Positions 17,765 to 29,078 of a stretch of 64,000 nucleotides of DNA are shown here, piece by piece; within the stretch, counting starts at the first letter, position 1, and each line of letters starts with the position of its first letter. Source of the stretch: Natronomonas sp. GTDB lineage: Archaea > Halobacteriota > Halobacteria > Halobacteriales > Haloarculaceae. The position numbers were made by a program, and so were the translations under genes. Under the pieces are notes generated by a model, which was not told where the DNA came from, searched no databases, and saw only the letters and a program-made list of their open reading frames with translations. The DNA lies in NCBI RefSeq assembly GCF_028274965.1, contig NZ_JAQCNO010000048.1, positions 62,001 through 126,000 of the forward strand, written 5' to 3'.

Positions 17765-18246
17765 ACCGGTAACGATCCGAGCGCACCGGGGTCGACGTAC
17801 CGGGGGAGCACGTGGACGATGGCGGCGGCGACGGCGAGTTCGACGGCGGTCACGACGACGGTGACGACGTTTGCGAACCGACTGGAGGTGGTCACGCCGG
17901 AGGGAAAGCCGTACTCGCTGCTCGAAAGCGGGTAAAACAGCGCGATGCCCCGGCGGCTCCCGAGGTAATCGAGGACGTAGTGGGTGAACACGCCGATCCA
18001 GACGTACCCGAGGTTGCCGAAGACGAACGGGAAGGCGGCGAAGACCGCGAGCACCGGGAGGTTGTGCAGCGTCTTTCGGTGCTTGCCGAAGGCGGTGTCG
18101 ACGTCGGGAAACAGCGCGCCGAGCGTGACAGGGATCGTCACGGCGACGACCACCCGGAGCGTGTCGACGGTTCCGGAGGGTTCGATCACGAATCCGAGCC
18201 CGATGCCCAACAGCGCGGCGTTGAGAACGTGGCCTTCCTTGTTCAT
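17761..18246 (-). CDS. Membrane-bound metal-dependent hydrolase, YdjM/LexA-binding-like (DUF457 type)
   Basis: A 161-residue polytopic protein with four or five hydrophobic segments. It begins MNKEGHVLNAALLG and holds GALFPDVDTAFGKHRKTLHN, then FTHYVLDYLGSR, the His/Asp pattern of the YdjM-type family, whose members are predicted membrane metal-dependent hydrolases of unknown substrate. It converges on the PHP gene, with the two stop codons overlapping over four bases (17761-17764). Start ATG 18246 fits the conserved N terminus. Confidence 0.82.
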   Translation of the reverse strand: MNKEGHVLNAALLGIGLGFVIEPSGTVDTLRVVVAVTIPVTLGALFPDVDTAFGKHRKTLHNLPVLAVFAAFPFVFGNLGYVWIGVFTHYVLDYLGSRRGIALFYPLSSSEYGFPSGVTTSSRFANVVTVVVTAVELAVAAAIVHVLPRYVDPGALGSLPV

Positions 18247-18289
18247 GCGACGGCCGACGCGCGCCCCATTAAAATGGTGTTCGTTCGCC

Positions 18290-18784
18290 TCACGCCGACG
18301 CGACCGCGTCGGCGAGGTCCTCAAGCGCCCGCTCGGCGATCCGGCGTTTGATCTCGCGGCGGGAGCCCTCGAAGACGTACCGCTCTGTGCGACACCACGA
18401 GTCGCCGGTGCCCCACTCGGCGGCGCGTGCGACGGCGACGTGTACCGTTCCGACCGGCTTCGCCTCGGTCCCGCCGCCCGGTCCAGCGATACCGGTCGTT
18501 GCGACGCTCCAGGCGGCCCCGGCCCCGTCGCGGACGCCCTGCGCCATCCGTCTGGCGACCGGTTCACTGACCGCGCCGGCCGAATCGAGCAGTTCCCGGG
18601 GGACGCCGAGAAGCTCCATCTTCGCGTCGTAGCTGTACGTGACGACCGAGCGATCGAAGTACTCGCTCGATCCGGGAACGTCGGTCAGAAGCGAGCCGAT
18701 CAGGCCGCCGGTGCAGGACTCCGCGACGGCGACGCGCTCGTTTCGCTCCGCGAGGGCGTCGCCGAGCGTTTCCTCGATGGCCAT
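18290..18784 (-). CDS. pncC: CinA C-terminal domain protein (nicotinamide-nucleotide amidohydrolase)
   Basis: Deamidates NMN to nicotinate mononucleotide in pyridine nucleotide recycling. The 164 residues match the stand-alone PncC form: VAVAESCTGGLIGSLLTDVPGSS near 18-40, SYDAKMELLGV, ATTGIAGPGGGTEAKPVGTV near 95-115. There is no N-terminal molybdopterin-binding-like domain of full CinA. The ATG at 18784 gives a family-length N terminus. Neighbours are unrelated. Confidence 0.93.
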   Translation of the reverse strand: MAIEETLGDALAERNERVAVAESCTGGLIGSLLTDVPGSSEYFDRSVVTYSYDAKMELLGVPRELLDSAGAVSEPVARRMAQGVRDGAGAAWSVATTGIAGPGGGTEAKPVGTVHVAVARAAEWGTGDSWCRTERYVFEGSRREIKRRIAERALEDLADAVASA

Positions 18785-18878
18785 GCCCCGAGCAGGGGCG
18801 CCGACGGTTTGAACCCGGGGGTTCGGTTCGATCCGGTCCGATCCGACCCCGGGCGTCGGGGCGGGCGCAGGGGCGGGC

Positions 18879-20680
18879 TCAGAGGAACAGAACGACGAGC
18901 ACGACCGCGAGCGAGAGGACGACGAGAAAGACGCCGGTGCCGATCGAACTCCGGAGGTCGATCTCGCCGACGCCGCCGTCGGTCGGCGCGGCGACCGCGA
19001 ACCCGGGGAGCCGCCGCGCGCCCTCGAAGGCGTAGCGCCGCGGGTCGGCGCCGACGGCGGTCGCTCCCGACGCGACGGCGACGACAGCCCGGTCGACGGC
19101 GGCCCACGACTCGGTGACGGCCCGGACGAGCGCCCGTCCGCCGAAGAAGACGGCGGGGTTGAGAACCCGATCGACGTCCGGGATCCACGTCGCCCGCGAG
19201 AGCGGGCCCTTCAGCGCGAAGAAGCCGGCGAAGCCGGCGACGCCCAACGCGACGCTCTCGACGACGTGGGGCACGGTGTAGGTGGTGTAGCCCTCCGCGA
19301 TCGCCGCGGTGTTCGGCAGCACCTCGAAGAGCACGCCGTCGAAGAGGCCGAGCGCGAGACAGAGCGCGCCGACGGACAGCATCGGCGCGGCCTGGCCGGG
19401 CTTTGCGTCCTCGGGGTCGACGCTCGCCGGCCCGTGGAAGAAGACGTAGTAGCCGAGTTTGATAAAGGACATGAACGTGCCGACGCCGCCGACGATGAGC
19501 AACCACCACAGCAGGTCCTCGCCGCCGAGCGGGACGGAGGAGGGGCCGATGACGACGTTTGCGACGCTTTTGTGCGCCTCGGCGATGATGATGCCCTTGC
19601 TGACGAAGCCGTTGAACCCCGGCACGCCGGAGATGGCCGCGGCGCCGAAGAGGTAGGCGGCGAACGTCACGGGCATGACCCGCCAGAGCCCGCCGAGTTC
19701 GGTGATGTCCTCGATCCCGGTCCGGTAGATGACGACGCCGACCGACATGAAAAGCAGGGCCTTGTAGAGGATGTGATTGAAGATGTGGCCGAAGGCCCCG
19801 GCGGTCGCGAGCGTCGTCCCGATCCCGACGCCGGCGATCATGTAGCCGACCTGCGAGATGATGTGATACGAGAGGAGCCGCCGCATGTCCTCCTGCAGCA
19901 GGGCCATCGACGCGCCGAAGACCGCCATCGCCCCGCCCATGTACGCGATCCAGAGGTGGCCCTCGGGGAACGCCCGAAACATCGCGTAGACGCCGGTTTT
20001 GGTGGTGTACACGCAGAGAAAGACGCTCGCGGCGATGTGGGGGCTCGGGTAGGTGTCGGGCAGCCAGGTGTGGAGGCCGATAAAGCCGACGTTGACGCCG
20101 ACGCCGATCGCCATCAGCGCGGGGGCGATCGGCCCGACGACGCCCGGGGCCGCCCCGAAGAGGAACGATCCGGCCGCCGCGTACTGCCAGACGACCGCCG
20201 CGAGGACGAGGCTACCGCCGATCCCGTGTGCGACGGCGTACCGGAACCCCGCCCGGACCGCCCGTCCGCCGTGGTGCCAGACGAGCAGCGTGCTGGTGAC
20301 GGCCATCAGCTCCCAGAAGAACACGAGCGTCAGCCAGTCGCCGGCGAAGACGGCGCCGAGGCTGGTCCCGACGTAGCCCAACGCGGCGGCCGTCTGGGTG
20401 CCCTCGGCCCCGCTCGAGTACGCGTACACCACCGCCGCCGCGCCGATGAGCCCGAAGATGATCCCCATCGTCCGCGAGAAGCCGTCGACCTGGTACAGGA
20501 CCGTACCGAAGCCGAACAGCCGCGGCGTGAGATACGTCCCGGCCGGGACGAGAAGCGACCCGACCGCGACCGCGGCCGTCGAGAGAAAACCGAGTCCGTG
20601 GCCGATCTTCCGGGGGGCGACGGCGGCGACGAGCGCGGCGAGCAGGACGGGGACGAACGGTGGGATCGACCCGGCGAGCA

Positions 20681-20681
<1 letters not shown>
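18879..20681 (-). CDS. mrpD3: Mrp-type antiporter large subunit (NuoL/M/N family), third copy
   Basis: A 600-residue polytopic protein (about 14-16 helices) of the proton-pumping NuoL/M/N family, the last of three such subunits in the Mrp operon. Visible family marks are the conserved AVTSTLLVWHHGG region, a helix with YSPHIAASVF-like sequence corresponding to the lysine helix, and a RRLLSYHIISQVGYMIAG segment typical of NuoM/MrpD helix 8. It extends about 100 residues beyond the antiporter core. Its ATG overlaps the stop of the preceding subunit by one base. Which cation moves (Na+ or K+) is not visible. Confidence 0.85.
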
Positions 20682-22584
<1,903 letters not shown>

Positions 22585-22588
<4 letters not shown>

Positions 22589-24180
22589 GGGAGGGCACCT
22601 CCGAGGAAGGGATCGAGAAGCGTCTCGAACCCGGCGTTTGCGAAGCCGAGCGCGACGACGGCGACCGCGGCGAGGACCGTCAACAGGACCATGCCGGTCG
22701 AGACGCCCCGGACCGTCCGCGTGTCGCCCTCGTCGGGCGCGGTGTCATCCGCCGCGTCGGGGTCCGAAGGCGGCGAGGGCGAAGGAGCAGGGGCGGAGGT
22801 GGGGCCGGAGGTGGGGGTCGCGGCGCCGCCGTCGGCGAGGGCCCCGGAGGCGCGGTCCGGCGCCGCGTTCGGGCTGGCGAAGTAGAGCCGTTCGAGCAGC
22901 CGCGCGACGTACGCGAGCGTCAGGAGCGTGCTGAAAAAGACGACGGCGGCGAGGGGCCACGCGCCCGCCCGGACCGCCCCGACGGCGATGTAGTACTTGC
23001 CGAGAAAGCCGATCGACGGCGGGACGCCGACAAGCGCGATGCCGAGGACGGCGACGACGCCGGCGACCACGGGCGATCGGTACCCGAGTCGGGCGTAGTC
23101 GTCGACGGTCCGGGCGCCGTGTGTCGCCGCGAGGATCGCCGCCGCCGCGAAGAGCCCGCCTTTCATCAGGCCGTGGCCGACGAGGTGGACGACGCCGCCG
23201 AGGACCGAATCCGGCGTCGCGAGCGCGAACGCCGCGACCACGAGGCCGAACTGCGAGACCGACGAGTACGCGAACATCCGCTTGACGTCGGTCTGGACGA
23301 CCGCGAGTGCGCCCCCGGCGAGGACGCTCACCGACGCGAAGCCCACCACCGCGGTCCGGGCCAGCGGCACCGCCGCGAGAAACGACGTCGTAAACACCGT
23401 GAGGATGACCCGTCCGATGGCGTAGGCGGCGACCGTCGAGACGAGCGCCGAGACGAACGTCGTCACCGTGTCGGAGGCGTACGTGTAGGCGTCGGGCTGC
23501 CAGGTGTGAAGCGGGAATATCGCCGCCTTCAGCCCGAGGCCGACGAGGACGAACCCGAACGCCGCGAGCACGGGGCGGGTCGCATACGAGCCCGCGAGCC
23601 GCTCGGAGAGATCGATCATGTTGAGCGTTCCGGTGGTGATGAACACGTACCCGACGCCGATGATGAAAAACGACGCGCCCATCGTCCCCAACAGGAGGTA
23701 CTTCAGCGCGGCGACCGCGGACCGCCCGGAGCGGTCGGCGGCGACGAGCGCGTAGGTCGCGAGGCCGGTGATCTCGAGGAAGACGAACATGTTGAACAGG
23801 TCGCCGGTCACGGAGACCCCCATCAGGCCGCCGACCAACAGCAGGTACGCGCTGTAGAAGCTGTTGCGCCGCGGGCCGCCGGTGTAGGCGAACCCGACGA
23901 CGCCGAGCGAGACGACGGCGATCAGCGCGACGATCGGGGCCGAGAGGCCGTCCCCGACGAGTTCGATGCCGTAGGGGGCGGGGTAGCCGCCGACCGCGTG
24001 GACGAGTCGGTCCCCGCCGTAGACCGACGAGAGGACGACCGCGGCCAGTCCGGCCTCGATGGCGGTCGTGACGGCGGCGACGTACCAGCCCGTCTCCGAG
24101 GACAGGAGGCTCAGACACAGCGGCGCGACGGCCGCGAGGACCGGGACCGCAACGAGAAGCGGGAGGACGACGTCACTCAT
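22585..24180 (-). CDS. mrpD1: Mrp-type antiporter large subunit (MrpD/NuoN-like), first copy
   Basis: A 531-residue integral membrane protein located directly after mrpC, the canonical MrpD position. It shows FVFLEITGLATYALVAADR near 170-190 (Glu of the proton path), FPLHTWQPDAYTYASDTVT in the lysine/His helix, and KRMFAYSSVSQFG. A hydrophilic tail of about 60 residues with Pro/Ser repeats precedes the final helix. I start at ATG 24180, which overlaps the mrpC end by eight bases; the frame before it is a shadow of mrpC. Confidence 0.87.
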
Positions 24181-24535
24181 CGGTGACCTCCCGGAGCACG
24201 GACTCATCGAGCGTCCCGTACTCGCGGTGGATCCGGACGATGAGCGCGAGCGCGACGGCGGTAAGGCTGACCCCGACAACGATGGCCGTCAGCACGATCA
24301 CGTGCGGGAGCGGGCTGACGTAGGGGCCGCCGCCGCCCTCCGAGGGGACGATCGCCGGCGAGCCGCCGGCGACGTACGCCGAGGCGACGAAGAACAGAAA
24401 GACGGCGCTCTGAAACAGGTTCAGCCCGATGACCTTCTTGACGAGGTTCGGGCTGCCGATCATCACGTAGAGCCCCGTCGCCATGACAAAGACGAAGACG
24501 GCGTACGCCCACCGGGTGGCGAGGAGTTCGATCAC
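24173..24535 (-). CDS. mrpC: Mrp antiporter subunit C (NuoK-like)
   Basis: A 120-residue three-helix membrane protein related to NuoK. It shows GLYVMIGSPNLVKKVIGLNLFQ, which carries the loop and conserved residues of the NuoK/MrpC family, and ends with a cytoplasmic IVRIHREYGTLDE. The start is a GTG at 24535 that overlaps the mrpB stop as GTGA, consistent with coupled translation; the upstream frame is mrpB read out of frame. Confidence 0.9.
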   Translation of the reverse strand: MIELLATRWAYAVFVFVMATGLYVMIGSPNLVKKVIGLNLFQSAVFLFFVASAYVAGGSPAIVPSEGGGGPYVSPLPHVIVLTAIVVGVSLTAVALALIVRIHREYGTLDESVLREVTDE

Positions 24536-24996
24536 GGCTCCGCCTCCTGTGGGCCGGCCGCGGTGAGAAAGAACAGCCCGACGATGACGCCCGCGACGAT
24601 GAGGGCGATCCCACCGATCTCGACGGCCTCGATGCCGAGTTTGGTCGGGGTCTCGAGCGGGTAGCGGACGTACTCGAGGAAGCCGCCGCCCAGGGCGACG
24701 CTCCCGAAGCCGATGGCGGCGAAGACGGCGACGCCGAGGGCGGCGACGGCGGTGACGACCCAGGAGCCGAGCCACTGGCGGGTCGGGTCGATGCCGAACG
24801 CGAACGCGAGCATCAACACGACCACGCCGATGAGCGCGCCGCCCTGGAAGCCGCCGCCCGGCGAGTCGGCGCCGTGGAACGTGACGAACAGCCCGAAGGT
24901 GAGGACGAACGGCGCGACGACCCGGACCGCGCTCATGATGACCTCGCTTTCGATGTACGTCCGGGGATCCTCTGCGGCGGGCCGGCGGTCGCTCAC
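24532..24996 (-). CDS. mrpB: Mrp antiporter subunit B
   Basis: A 154-residue, four-helix MnhB-type protein. The FHGADSPGGGFQGGALIGVV segment near 41-60 is the MrpB/MbhF signature. The ATG at 24996 overlaps the end of the previous gene by four bases (ATGA), and its own TGA overlaps the mrpC GTG. Together these place it in the middle of a translationally coupled chain. Confidence 0.92.
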   Translation of the reverse strand: MSDRRPAAEDPRTYIESEVIMSAVRVVAPFVLTFGLFVTFHGADSPGGGFQGGALIGVVVLMLAFAFGIDPTRQWLGSWVVTAVAALGVAVFAAIGFGSVALGGGFLEYVRYPLETPTKLGIEAVEIGGIALIVAGVIVGLFFLTAAGPQEAEP

Positions 24997-25532
24997 GTCA
25001 GCACCTCCCGCCGGAGGACGACGAGCGTCGCCACGCCGGCACCGAAGACGACGGTCGCCTCGCCGAAGGTGTCGAAGCCGCGGTAGGCGGCGAGAACGGC
25101 CGTGACGGTGTTCTCGACGCCGGTGTCGGCGTAGGAGTTGCTCAGGTAGTAGCCGGTGACGGCCTCGTAGGAGACGATCGGGGCGTTCGGATCGCCGACG
25201 GCCGGCAGCCCGGGCAGCGTGAGCCCGAACACGACGGCGAGCGCGCCGCAGGCGAAAAGCGCACGGGGATCGACCCGCTCGGCGGTGCGGTCGCCGGAGG
25301 GCCGGACGGTTCGGGCGATCGTCAGGAGCAAAAGCAGCGTCGTCACGCCGGCGCCGATGACGGCCTCCGTGAGCCCGACGTCCGGTGCGAGCAACAGGGT
25401 GTAGAGCAGCGCCATCCCGAGGCTGTACGCGCCGAAAAGAACGATCGCCGCGAGGACGTCCCGGAGGAGCGCGGTCGCGACCGCTGTCAGAACGACGAAC
25501 ACAGCGAGCGCGTACGCGACGTACTCGATCAT
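24993..25532 (-). CDS. MbhD/MbhE-like subunit (C-terminal part of MrpA as a separate protein)
   Basis: A 179-residue membrane protein equal to the C-terminal end of bacterial MrpA, or to the MbhD and MbhE subunits of the membrane-bound hydrogenases joined together. The first 80 residues (LRDVLAAIVLFGAYSLGMALLY, LLAPDVGLTEAVIGAG) match MbhD (DUF4040); the last 90 (a helix, then TGVENTVTAVLAAYRGFDTFGEATVV) match MbhE. In this antiporter the piece is uncoupled from the large subunit. A 24-bp gap separates it from mrpG, the only break in the operon. Confidence 0.85.
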   Translation of the reverse strand: MIEYVAYALAVFVVLTAVATALLRDVLAAIVLFGAYSLGMALLYTLLLAPDVGLTEAVIGAGVTTLLLLLTIARTVRPSGDRTAERVDPRALFACGALAVVFGLTLPGLPAVGDPNAPIVSYEAVTGYYLSNSYADTGVENTVTAVLAAYRGFDTFGEATVVFGAGVATLVVLRREVLT

Positions 25533-25556
25533 GCGGACGACCCCCGTGTCTCGGAA

Positions 25557-25862
25557 TCAGTCATCGGTCTCCTCCCAGGGTTCGATACCCTCCTCGTAGG
25601 CGGCGCGGGCGATGGCGTGGGCCGCGGTGGGATTGGTAATGAAGATGAAGATCAGCAGTAAGAAGGTTTTGATAGTCGTCGTCTCGAGGCCCAAGGCGAG
25701 CGCGACGGCGACGAGGGTCAGCCCGGCGCCGAGCGTGTCCGTCTGGCTTGCGGTGTGGGCGCGGGTGTAGACGTCCGGCAGGCGGAGGACGCCGACGGCC
25801 GACACGAACGTAAAGAACACGCCGCCGGCGAGAAAGACGACGATCGCGACCGAGACGAGCAC
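25557..25862 (-). CDS. mrpG: Mrp antiporter subunit G
   Basis: A 101-residue MnhG-type protein with three helices and the family motif GVLRLPDVYTRAHTASQTDTLG near residues 26-47. The start codon is GTG at 25862, directly after the TAG of mrpF (TAGGTG). It ends with an acidic cytoplasmic tail (EEGIEPWEETDD). Confidence 0.92.
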   Translation of the reverse strand: MLVSVAIVVFLAGGVFFTFVSAVGVLRLPDVYTRAHTASQTDTLGAGLTLVAVALALGLETTTIKTFLLLIFIFITNPTAAHAIARAAYEEGIEPWEETDD

Positions 25863-26138
25863 CTACATCACCCCCCCGCGGTCGACGGTGAACTTCGATA
25901 TCGCGACCGCGACGAGGAAGTTCAACAGGGCGTACACGAGCGCGATGTCCAGAAACGACGGGACGTCGAGGGCGGCCGCCAACAGCGCCAGGATGACGAC
26001 GGTGTTCGTCCCGAGGACATTGATCGCGAGGACGCGGTCCTGGGTCGTCGGGCCCCGGACGGCCCGATAGAGGACGGCGATAGCGAGGACGACAAAGACC
26101 GCCGCCGCCCCCAACAGCAGGCCGGTCGTCGGGATCAT
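25863..26138 (-). CDS. mrpF: Mrp antiporter subunit F
   Basis: A 91-residue three-helix protein with the MrpF hallmark RAVRGPTTQDRVLAINVLG near 26-44 and the final helix NFLVAVAISKF. Its ATG overlaps the end of mrpE by four bases. It is short but the motif is unmistakable. Confidence 0.92.
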   Translation of the reverse strand: MIPTTGLLLGAAAVFVVLAIAVLYRAVRGPTTQDRVLAINVLGTNTVVILALLAAALDVPSFLDIALVYALLNFLVAVAISKFTVDRGGVM

Positions 26139-27232
26139 TCGGTCTCGTCCTCCTCGCCGAGGATCCGACAGTCGCCGCGCTCTCTGGGCGTCGCGATGCC
26201 CGCCGCGGCCCGACCGTAGAAGACGAACCGGACGGCGCGTTCCAGGGAGCCGTCGAACAACCCCTCGCGGGCGGTCGGGACGAGCGTGTGTACGGTGAAG
26301 ATGCGCCCGTCGACGAGCACCGAGAGGGTGCCGGGCGTGAGCGTGATGCTGTTTGCGAGCGTCGTGATCGGCATCGACCCCCAGACGGCGGTCCGGACCT
26401 CCGTCATCCGGGGCTCGATCGGCAGTTTCGGGTGGAGGATGGCGTACGAGACGAGCAGGTTCGAGACGATGATCTCATAGAGGAGGTAGGGGACGAACAG
26501 CACGAGGCGGGCGCTGCGGCGGGCGAGGGCAGCCACCCGCAGCCGGTCGCCGAGCGAGACGCGGTACAGCATCGCCGAGACGATGACCGCGCTCGCCGCC
26601 CCGGTGAGCAGATCGAACCGCGTCATGGCGAAGCCGCCGAGCAGCTGATAGAACAGAAAGGAGACGCCGAAAAGCGTCAGGAACTGCGCGCGGCCGCCGC
26701 GCTGGAGAAAGCGCCCGCGCCTGACGCGCCGGGCGAAGGGGGCCTCCTCGACGGCGAAGCCGAGGCTGGCGAGTTCGGCCTCCATCGACTGGATGATCGA
26801 CGCGTTCCCTCTGGGGTTGTACTCCGGGTCGATCACGAGGCGATCGATGCCGTGTTCGTCGGCGTAGGCCGCGAGCACGGCGGCGTAGTCGTCGGGCCCG
26901 AACAGGTACTCGTCGGCGCCGATGATGGCCGTTTCGACGGTGAGAGCGCCCTCGGGGTCGTCCTCGGCGGCCCACGCCTCGACCCGTTCTAAGAGCTCTT
27001 GGGTCGCCTCCCGCACCGAGGGGTCGACGTCGTCGATGTCGTGCAACGGGACGGGGGCCACGAAGTGCACGCCGCCGCGGTCGCCGTCGGACGCGACGTC
27101 GATCGCGTGGGCGACCGTGGTCCGCAGCGACACCGACTCGCCGACGGGCACGAGTATCGGACCGTCGCTGTCGGCGTCGGCGTCGGCGTCGGCATCGGCG
27201 TCACCGACGGGGGCGGACTCGTGGTCAGCCAC
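26135..27232 (-). CDS. mrpE: UspA-like domain fused to Mrp antiporter subunit E
   Basis: A 365-residue chain of two parts. Residues 20-165 form a universal-stress-protein-like domain (ILVPVGESVSLRTTVAHAID, IDRLVIDPEYNP), without the full GxxGS ATP loop of active UspA. Residues 185-350 form the MnhE domain with membrane helices, IIVSNLLVSYAILHPKL and TPGTLSVLVDGRIFTVHTL. This is the first gene of the operon. The start is GTG at 27232. A (Asp-Ala)n run near residues 11-21 comes from a GTCGGC repeat. The UspA part may sense nucleotide or stress state; that is inference. Confidence 0.88.
   Translation of the reverse strand: MADHESAPVGDADADADADADSDGPILVPVGESVSLRTTVAHAIDVASDGDRGGVHFVAPVPLHDIDDVDPSVREATQELLERVEAWAAEDDPEGALTVETAIIGADEYLFGPDDYAAVLAAYADEHGIDRLVIDPEYNPRGNASIIQSMEAELASLGFAVEEAPFARRVRRGRFLQRGGRAQFLTLFGVSFLFYQLLGGFAMTRFDLLTGAASAVIVSAMLYRVSLGDRLRVAALARRSARLVLFVPYLLYEIIVSNLLVSYAILHPKLPIEPRMTEVRTAVWGSMPITTLANSITLTPGTLSVLVDGRIFTVHTLVPTAREGLFDGSLERAVRFVFYGRAAAGIATPRERGDCRILGEEDETE
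27170..27202 (+). repeat. GTCGGC hexamer repeat at the N terminus of mrpE
   Basis: About five tandem GTCGGC-type units, with one GCATCG variant. They encode the Asp-Ala run of MrpE. The in-frame period makes copy-number change tolerable. Confidence 0.8.
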
Positions 27233-27316
27233 GGGGGGTCACTACGTACCGTTTCTCCGCCGGCGTCAAAACGGTTTACCTTTCGGCCGCCCCGTCGCCG
27301 GTCGGCCGGTAGCCAC

Positions 27317-27325
27317 GCTTAAACC
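27317..27325 (+). promoter_or_regulatory. TATA box for pantoate kinase gene
   Basis: GCTTAAACC centred 27 bp before the ATG at 27348, in the divergent gap with mrpE. Confidence 0.65.
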
Positions 27326-27347
27326 GCTCGCCGTCCCATCGGTTCGC

Positions 27348-28169
27348 ATGTCACAGTCGCCGACGGCGTTCGTCCCGGGGCACGTGACCGGGTTCTTCAG
27401 CGCCCATCCGGACGAGGACCCGACGAAGGCCGGGTCTCGGGGGGCCGGCGTCGCCCTCGCGGACGGCGTCGAGGTGCGTCTGGAGGCCGGCGACGGCGTC
27501 GAGCTCAACGGGAACCCGACGGGGATCGAAGCGGTCGAGCGCGTCCTCGACGCCCTGCGCGTGACGGCCCGCGTCGTCGTCGAGACGGACCTCCCGGTCG
27601 GGGCCGGCTTCGGCGTTTCGGGGGCGGCCGCGCTCGGCGCCGCGCTCGCCACGAACGCCGTCTTCGATCGCGGGCTCTCGGAGAACGAACTCGTGACGAT
27701 CGCACACGGCGCGGAGGTCCAGGCCGGGACCGGCCTCGGCGACGTCGTCGCGGGGGCGCGCGGCGGCGTCCCGGTCCGCCTCGAACCCGGCGCGCCGGCC
27801 CACGGCGCGATGGACGGGATCCCGGCGCGGGGGACAGTCGAGTACGTCAGCTTCGGCGAGCTCCGGACGGAGGAGATCATCACGGGCGAGACGGCCGAGC
27901 TGACGGCGGCCGGCCGGGGGGCGCTCGCCGCGCTCGTCGAGGAGCCGACGACCGGGACGCTCATGGAGGCCTCCAGGCGCTTCGCCCGCGAGGCGGAGCT
28001 GTTGACGCCGCGGGTCAAAGAGGCGATCGAGGACGTCTCGGCGGCCGGCGGGGAGGCGGCGATGGCGATGCTCGGCGAAACGGTGTTCGCGCTCGGAACC
28101 GGGCTCTCGGACGCCGGGTACGACGCCGAGCGGTGTGGGATCTGCCGGGCGGGCGCACACCTCCGGTGA
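27348..28169 (+). CDS. Pantoate kinase (GHMP family)
   Basis: Phosphorylates pantoate in the archaeal route to coenzyme A. The 273 residues have the GHMP motif DLPVGAGFGVSGAAALG near 84-100, an N-terminal AFVPGHVTGFFSAH and the C-terminal RCGICRAGAHLR. The next gene is the phosphopantothenate synthetase, and these two enzymes together replace the bacterial PanC/PanK order in archaea. The ATG at 27348 follows a TATA box at leaderless distance; upstream residues in the frame are not conserved. Confidence 0.93.
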   Translation: MSQSPTAFVPGHVTGFFSAHPDEDPTKAGSRGAGVALADGVEVRLEAGDGVELNGNPTGIEAVERVLDALRVTARVVVETDLPVGAGFGVSGAAALGAALATNAVFDRGLSENELVTIAHGAEVQAGTGLGDVVAGARGGVPVRLEPGAPAHGAMDGIPARGTVEYVSFGELRTEEIITGETAELTAAGRGALAALVEEPTTGTLMEASRRFAREAELLTPRVKEAIEDVSAAGGEAAMAMLGETVFALGTGLSDAGYDAERCGICRAGAHLR

Positions 28170-28282
28170 GGCCGGCGCCCGAGGCATGAAGCGTCGTCCG
28201 TCCTCGCGGCTCGAAACGGCGCGTGAAACCGGTCGGCGGCCGGAACGGGACGCTTTTGGTACCCGGTGCCCGAGCGGTCCGT

Positions 28283-29047
28283 ATGACCGGTCCGGAGATC
28301 CCGGAGTCACACCCCCGCTACGAGTCGCTTCTGACGCGACACCGCATCGAGGAGGGCGTCGATCTCGGCATCACGTCGAAACAGGGGTTGATCGCGCAGG
28401 GCCGCGGCGAGGCGTTCGATTACCTCCTCGGCGAGGAGACGATCCCGAGCGCCGACGCCGCCGAGCGGGTCGCGGCCGCACACCTGCTCGCGGCCGAGCG
28501 TCCGGTGATCTCCGTCAACGGGAACGTCGCCGCGCTCGCCCCCGGCGAGACCGTCGCGTTGGCCGCGGCGACCGGCGCGGACATCGAGATCAACCTGTTC
28601 AACCGGACCGACGAGCGGATGGAGCGGATCGCCGAGCACCTCCGCGAGCACGGCGCCGAGCGGATCAAGGGCCTCGCCGCCGACGGCCGGATCCCGGGGC
28701 TGGATCACGAGCGCGCGAAGGTCGACGCCGACGGGATCGGCTCGGCCGACGTTGTCCTCGTGCCGCTCGAGGACGGCGACAGGGCGGCCGCGATCGCCGA
28801 GACGGGGACGACCGAACTCGTCGTCGATCTCAACCCGCTCTCGCGGTCGGCGAAGGCGGCGACGGTACCGATCGTCGACAACGTGCTCCGTGCGGTGCCG
28901 AACGTGACCGCACACGCCGAGGACCTCGCCGGCGCCGACGAGGCCGCCCTCGCGGAGCTCATCGGGTCGTTCGACGCCGAGGCGACGCTCGACGCCGCCG
29001 AGGAGCGGATCCGGAGCGGGGGGCCGTCTTGCGACCGTCTGACGTAG
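28283..29047 (+). CDS. 4-phosphopantoate-beta-alanine ligase (phosphopantothenate synthetase)
   Basis: Joins 4-phosphopantoate to beta-alanine, the step after pantoate kinase in archaeal CoA biosynthesis. It has 254 residues of the DUF137-type family: PESHPRYESLLTRHRIEEGV at the N terminus, ITSKQGLIAQGRGEAFDYLLG, VNGNVAALAPGE, NLFNRTDERMERI, and DLNPLSRSAKAATVPIVDNV. Start ATG 28283 gives MTGPEIPESHPRY, the family's usual head. A GCTTTTGGTA element near 28250-28260 may act as TATA. Confidence 0.94.
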   Translation: MTGPEIPESHPRYESLLTRHRIEEGVDLGITSKQGLIAQGRGEAFDYLLGEETIPSADAAERVAAAHLLAAERPVISVNGNVAALAPGETVALAAATGADIEINLFNRTDERMERIAEHLREHGAERIKGLAADGRIPGLDHERAKVDADGIGSADVVLVPLEDGDRAAAIAETGTTELVVDLNPLSRSAKAATVPIVDNVLRAVPNVTAHAEDLAGADEAALAELIGSFDAEATLDAAEERIRSGGPSCDRLT

Positions 29048-29078
29048 TGTTTTGTGTATCGGGACAGTAGAACTCCGT

